In this document: piece after piece, positions 60,844 through 64,000 of the stretch
How positions within the stretch are numbered: the stretch's first letter is position 1
How the letters are laid out: every line of letters starts with the position of its first letter
Source of the DNA: Salinivenus lutea
GTDB lineage: Bacteria; Bacteroidota; Rhodothermia; Rhodothermales; Salinibacteraceae
Direction: 5' to 3'
NCBI GenBank assembly: GCA_002894685.1
Contig: NCRC01000014.1
Span: 1-64,000 of the forward strand
Length of the DNA: 64,000 nt
Program-made: the position numbers and the translations under genes
Notes under the pieces: generated by a model
What the model was told of the DNA's origin: nothing
Databases searched by the model: none
The model's input: the letters and a program-made list of their open reading frames with translations, nothing else

Positions 60844-61515
60844 ATGAACACCGTCGCCTCGCTCTGGCCGGATCTCGGACGATTCTGGACCGTGGCGAAT
60901 GCCCTGAGCCTCACCCGGCTCGTCGTGGTCGTCCCGCTTGCCGTTCTTCTCTGGCAGGACGGGCCCCTGGAATGGCTCCTGGGCCTCGCCCTGGTGGCCA
61001 TCGTGACCGACTGGGTCGACGGGCGCGTGGCGCGCTGGACCCGCACCGTCTCCGAGTGGGGCAAAGTCATCGATCCCGTTGCCGACAAGGTGGCGGCCGT
61101 CCTCACGGTGTCGGTGCTTGCCTTCCGACCGGCCGAGCCCCAGCTGCCCCTCTGGTTTTTTGGGCTGGTGCTCGGGCGCGATGCGCTCATCCTGGCCGGC
61201 GGCGTCCTCATTGCGCGTCGCTCCGGCAAAATTCTGATGAGTGCCTGGGCCGGAAAGGCCGCCACTCTCTGGCTGGCCCTCACGGTGCTGAGCATCATCC
61301 TGAAGGCCGATCCGCCCATCCTGAACGTCTGCCTCTGGATGGCGACGGGCCTGTTCGTGTTCTCGTTCGGGCTCTACGTGGTGCGGTACGTGCGGGCCGT
61401 TCGGTCGCCCTCGGCGGGGACCGGGCCGGACGCGCCGGCGTCCGACGACGCTGTGGGGCAGCCGTCGCCCCCGAGCGCAGATCGCTCGACGGCACTGGAG
61501 GCCTCGCGCCCCTGA
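60844..61515 (+). CDS. CDP-alcohol phosphatidyltransferase (PgsA-like)
   Basis: 223 residues with about five membrane helices. The family signature DGx2ARx8Gx3Dx3D appears in DWVDGRVARWTRTVSEWGKVIDPVADK. PgsA makes phosphatidylglycerophosphate from CDP-diacylglycerol and glycerol 3-phosphate at the cytoplasmic face; other alcohol acceptors are possible in this family. The C-terminal 35 residues are a polar S/P/A-rich tail. ATG at 60844. It is followed by ftsY. Confidence 0.87.
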   Translation: MNTVASLWPDLGRFWTVANALSLTRLVVVVPLAVLLWQDGPLEWLLGLALVAIVTDWVDGRVARWTRTVSEWGKVIDPVADKVAAVLTVSVLAFRPAEPQLPLWFFGLVLGRDALILAGGVLIARRSGKILMSAWAGKAATLWLALTVLSIILKADPPILNVCLWMATGLFVFSFGLYVVRYVRAVRSPSAGTGPDAPASDDAVGQPSPPSADRSTALEASRP

Positions 61516-61576
61516 CGGGGCCGGAGGGGGCGATGGGGTCCTTTCGTTTTGTTTTCCACGCTGACCGCTGATCCGT

Positions 61577-62551
61577 ATGGGTTTTCTCGACCGATTTACC
61601 AACAGCAACGACGAAGAGGAGCAGGAGAAGCTCGAAGAGGGCCTCGAAAAGACCCGAACGAGCTTTTTCGGGAAGATTGACCGCATGGTCCGCGGCAAAG
61701 ACACCGTGGACGCGGAGGTCCTCGACAAGCTGGAGGAGATCCTCGTGACGAGTGACGTGGGGGTGGACACGACCCTCGACATCATCGACCACGTGGAGGC
61801 CCGCGTCTCGGAGGACCAGTATGTGTCCACGCAGGAGCTGAATGCCCTCATTCGCGACGAGATCGCGAAGCTGATGCTGGAGAGAGGGGAGGAGCGCCCG
61901 GCCGACTTCGACGCGCCTCTGCCCAACAAGCCGCACGTGATCATGGTCGTCGGGGTGAATGGCGTGGGGAAGACCACGACCATCGGCAAAATGGCGTACC
62001 GGTACCGGCAGGCCGGCAAGAGCGTGGTCCTGGGGGCGGCGGACACCTTTCGGGCGGCGGCGATCGAGCAGCTCGAAATCTGGGCCGACCGGGCCGGGGT
62101 GCCCATCATTAAGCAGAAGCACGGCTCCGACCCCGCCGCGGTGGCCTACGACACCATCGAGGCCGCCCAGGCCCGCGACGCGGACGTGGTGCTCATCGAC
62201 ACCGCCGGGCGGTTGCACACCAAGGGCGGGCTCATGGACGAGCTTGCCAAGATGAAGCGCGTCATGCAGAAGCGCACCGACAGCGCCCCGCACGAGGTGC
62301 TGCTGGTGCTCGATGCCTCCACCGGACAGAACGCCCTGCGCCAGGCCGAGGAGTTTATCGAGAGCGTGGACGTGACGGGGCTTGCCCTCACCAAGCTCGA
62401 CGGCACCGCCAAGGGGGGCGTTGTGATTGGCGTGTCCCACCAGTTTGGCGTGCCGGTGAAATACATCGGGGTCGGCGAAGAGATTGACGACCTGCAGGTG
62501 TTCGACCGGAAGGGGTTTGTGGAGGGCCTGTTCAAGGGCGTCGAAGGGTGA
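61577..62551 (+). CDS. ftsY: signal recognition particle receptor FtsY
   Basis: SRP-GTPase that docks ribosome-SRP complexes at the membrane, 324 residues. A short acidic N-terminus (NSNDEEEQEKLEEGLEKTR) replaces the long A domain of E. coli. N domain about 15-110. G domain: P-loop GVNGVGKTTT (126-135), the insertion box with ADTFRAAAIEQLEIWA, VVLIDTAGRLHTKGGLMDEL, and TKLDGTAKGGVV. The ending VGEEIDDLQVFDRKGFVEGLF is characteristic. ATG at 61577. It lies 57 bp before fmt. Confidence 0.97.
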   Translation: MGFLDRFTNSNDEEEQEKLEEGLEKTRTSFFGKIDRMVRGKDTVDAEVLDKLEEILVTSDVGVDTTLDIIDHVEARVSEDQYVSTQELNALIRDEIAKLMLERGEERPADFDAPLPNKPHVIMVVGVNGVGKTTTIGKMAYRYRQAGKSVVLGAADTFRAAAIEQLEIWADRAGVPIIKQKHGSDPAAVAYDTIEAAQARDADVVLIDTAGRLHTKGGLMDELAKMKRVMQKRTDSAPHEVLLVLDASTGQNALRQAEEFIESVDVTGLALTKLDGTAKGGVVIGVSHQFGVPVKYIGVGEEIDDLQVFDRKGFVEGLFKGVEG

Positions 62552-62608
62552 GCGGAAGAAGAAAGGGGACGATCTTCGCGATTTGAGACTTGACGATCGA
62601 TACGGGTC

Positions 62609-63535
62609 ATGAGAGTCGTTTTTATGGGGACCCCGGAATTTGCCGTGCCGTCCCTCACGAAATTGATTGGGGCCGGGTATCCGCCGGTGGCGGTGGCAAC
62701 CGGGCCGGATCGGCCTCGGGGGCGGGGACAGGAGGTGTCGCCGACGCCCGTGAAGAAGGCGGCGCAGGAGGCCGGAATCGACCGCATTCTCCAGCCCGAA
62801 GACGTGACCGACGATTCGTTTGCGGAGTCGGTGGCGGCCCTGGAGCCCGACGTCATTGCGGTGGTGGCGTACAAAATTCTGCCGCCCAAGGTGTTCACGA
62901 CGGCGGCGGAGGGGGCGTTCAACCTGCACGGCTCGCTGTTGCCGAAGTACCGGGGCGCGGCGCCCATCAACCACGCAATTATGCAGGGGGAGACGGAGAC
63001 GGGTGTGACCACGTTCTTCTTGGAGCCGTCGGTGGACACCGGCGATCTCATTCTGCAGAAGCGCCTCTCGATTGGCCCGGACGAGACGGCCGGGGAGGTG
63101 CACGACCGCATGAAGGGCCTGGGCGGCGAGGCGGTGGTGGAGACGGTGCAGCAGATTGAGGCCGGCACTGTCGACCCGACGCCCCAGGACGACACGCAGG
63201 CGACCCCCGCCCCGAAGATCCACGACGACGATTGCGAGGTGCCCTGGGCCGCCTCGGGAGAGGACGTGCACAACCACGTGCGGGGCCTGTCGCCGTATCC
63301 GGGCGCCTGGACGATGCACGGCGACACGCGCCTCAAGCTCTACCGCACGCGCCGGGCCGAGGGGCACGGGCTTCCCGGGGAGGTGCTGCGGGCCGACGGC
63401 CGGCTCGTGGTGGCCTGCGGCGCGGACGCCGTCGAAATCATGGAACTGCAGCAGCCGGGGCGCCAGCGGCTCTCGGCCTCCGACTTCCTGAACGGCTATT
63501 CGCTGTCGGAAGTGGAGCGGCTCGGCGACACGTGA
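62609..63535 (+). CDS. fmt: methionyl-tRNA formyltransferase
   Basis: Formylates initiator Met-tRNA using 10-formyl-THF, 308 residues. MRVVFMGTPEFAVPSLTKLI at the start, FNLHGSLLPKYRGAAPI (formyl-THF site with Asn and His), and GVTTFFLEPSVDTGDLILQKRLSI with the catalytic Asp. The C-terminal OB-like domain (about 210-308) binds tRNA and includes VRGLSPYPGAWT. All catalytic residues are present. ATG at 62609. Confidence 0.96.
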   Translation: MRVVFMGTPEFAVPSLTKLIGAGYPPVAVATGPDRPRGRGQEVSPTPVKKAAQEAGIDRILQPEDVTDDSFAESVAALEPDVIAVVAYKILPPKVFTTAAEGAFNLHGSLLPKYRGAAPINHAIMQGETETGVTTFFLEPSVDTGDLILQKRLSIGPDETAGEVHDRMKGLGGEAVVETVQQIEAGTVDPTPQDDTQATPAPKIHDDDCEVPWAASGEDVHNHVRGLSPYPGAWTMHGDTRLKLYRTRRAEGHGLPGEVLRADGRLVVACGADAVEIMELQQPGRQRLSASDFLNGYSLSEVERLGDT

Positions 63536-63583
63536 GCGGAGGGCAGCGATTCGTCGCACTCGCCGATCGATTCGGGACCCCCG

Positions 63584-64000
63584 ATGTCGACTGTGTCTGT
63601 GCCGCCATTTGTGGAATCCCTGCCCGACTCGGACGACGGACGGGCGGCGAGGGCGCGTCGCCAGCTCGTCGACCGATGGGGAGACGCCCCGTCCGCCCCC
63701 GTCGCAACGGGAGAGGCGTGCGGGGTGGTTGGCGTGCAGGCGCGTCAGACGCACTACTCCGATGGGTTTGGGCTGTTGATGCCGACGCCCATGGGCACGG
63801 CGGTCGCGCTCCGGCGGGCCGACACGTTCCGGGTTGTGTTTGCCGGGGGGGAGCGCGTGTGGACCGATCGCTCCGCGTCCGCCCCGGCCTGGGTGCGGGT
63901 GACGAAGCGGGTGCTGGAGAGCGTGTGTGCGGACGCCTCGGTGGAGGTCAGTGTGGTGAGCCGCGTCCGCCCCGGGTGCCGAGACGGGTACTGGGCCAGT
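63584..64000 (+). CDS. divergent GHMP/galactokinase-like protein, 5' part
   Basis: 139 codons run to the window edge. A stretch at residues 46-85 (VVGVQARQTHYSDGFGLLMP, then TPMGTAVALRR) parallels the galactokinase start (APGRVNLIGEHTDY..G..LPMAI..GT.VA.R). Here the ATP/sugar motif is changed: GEHTDY is replaced by RQTHYSDG. A later segment VEVSVVSRVRPGCRDGYWAS could align with the strand before the GHMP glycine/serine loop, but the GLSSSAA motif would lie beyond or near the edge. Either a divergent sugar kinase or a pseudo-enzyme; confidence is limited by truncation. Confidence 0.45.
   Translation, partial: MSTVSVPPFVESLPDSDDGRAARARRQLVDRWGDAPSAPVATGEACGVVGVQARQTHYSDGFGLLMPTPMGTAVALRRADTFRVVFAGGERVWTDRSASAPAWVRVTKRVLESVCADASVEVSVVSRVRPGCRDGYWAS

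Noticed and set aside
1-64000. CRISPR array, prophage or complete insertion sequence
   Set aside because: No regularly spaced direct repeats, no phage structural genes and no transposase frame seen; the only mobile traces are the integrase remnant and the REPIN-like element.

Overview
The window is high-GC, gene-dense DNA with strongly acidic proteins (long D/E-rich stretches), start codons without obvious Shine-Dalgarno sequences, SusC/SusD outer-membrane pairs and a carotenoid oxygenase. This combination fits an extremely halophilic member of the Rhodothermota/Bacteroidota, most like Salinibacter. The genus is an inference from protein character; no database was searched. About 50 protein genes, one tRNA and no rRNA or CRISPR array are visible.

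Layout. 0-1.4 kb: nadB, which looks broken, because its C-terminal domain lies on the opposite strand at the window edge. 1.5-3.7 kb: an AI-2E-type permease and three small unknown genes. 3.7-4.75 kb: a decayed integrated element between a degenerate tRNA-Leu copy and an intact tRNA-Leu(CAA), with an integrase C-terminal remnant. 4.8-8.3 kb (minus): ispH, a methyltransferase and an M20 dipeptidase. 8.5-14.1 kb: an M20D amidohydrolase, guanine deaminase, aminotransferase, sugar nucleotidyltransferase, a CysQ/HAL2-type phosphatase and a lone HsdR-N-like protein. 14.2-18.7 kb (minus): ABC ATPase, double-FtsX permease and a CrtC/AttH-like protein. 19.0-25.0 kb (plus): ABC ATPase, an ABC permease fused to an M1 peptidase, and two envelope proteins. 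25.1-26.5 kb: carotenoid oxygenase. 26.5-28.8 kb: fused 2-oxoacid dehydrogenase E1. 29.0-31.3 kb: two-component system. 31.5-36.6 kb: alr, an S9 peptidase and ddl. 36.6-41.4 kb: a TPR protein, a VWA protein, rsmA and mgtE. 41.4-44.1 kb (minus): ccmB-ccmC-ccmD-ccmE plus a DUF1499 lipoprotein. 44.2-46.4 kb: an ADP-ribosylglycohydrolase and murB, with a paired-hairpin element between their 3' ends.

46.4-57.6 kb is a visibly AT-richer island holding two SusC/SusD pairs. Both susC genes share a sigma70-like promoter (TTGACA-N17-TATCTA), a leader of about 175 nt and an almost identical 123-bp block covering the end of the leader and the signal peptide. Strong hairpins lie after each gene. A small lipoprotein and an MGMT-domain gene follow. 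Composition returns to normal inside the MGMT gene, and a secreted six-hairpin glycosidase-like protein comes next, which may act with the Sus pairs. 60.8-64.0 kb: a phosphatidyltransferase, ftsY, fmt and the start of a divergent GHMP/galactokinase-like protein.

Most of the window is housekeeping: NAD, isoprenoid, cell wall, heme delivery, translation and protein targeting. The items most worth a second look are the nadB inversion, the tRNA-Leu element, the paired-hairpin element at 45.2-45.3 kb and the shared susC leader.
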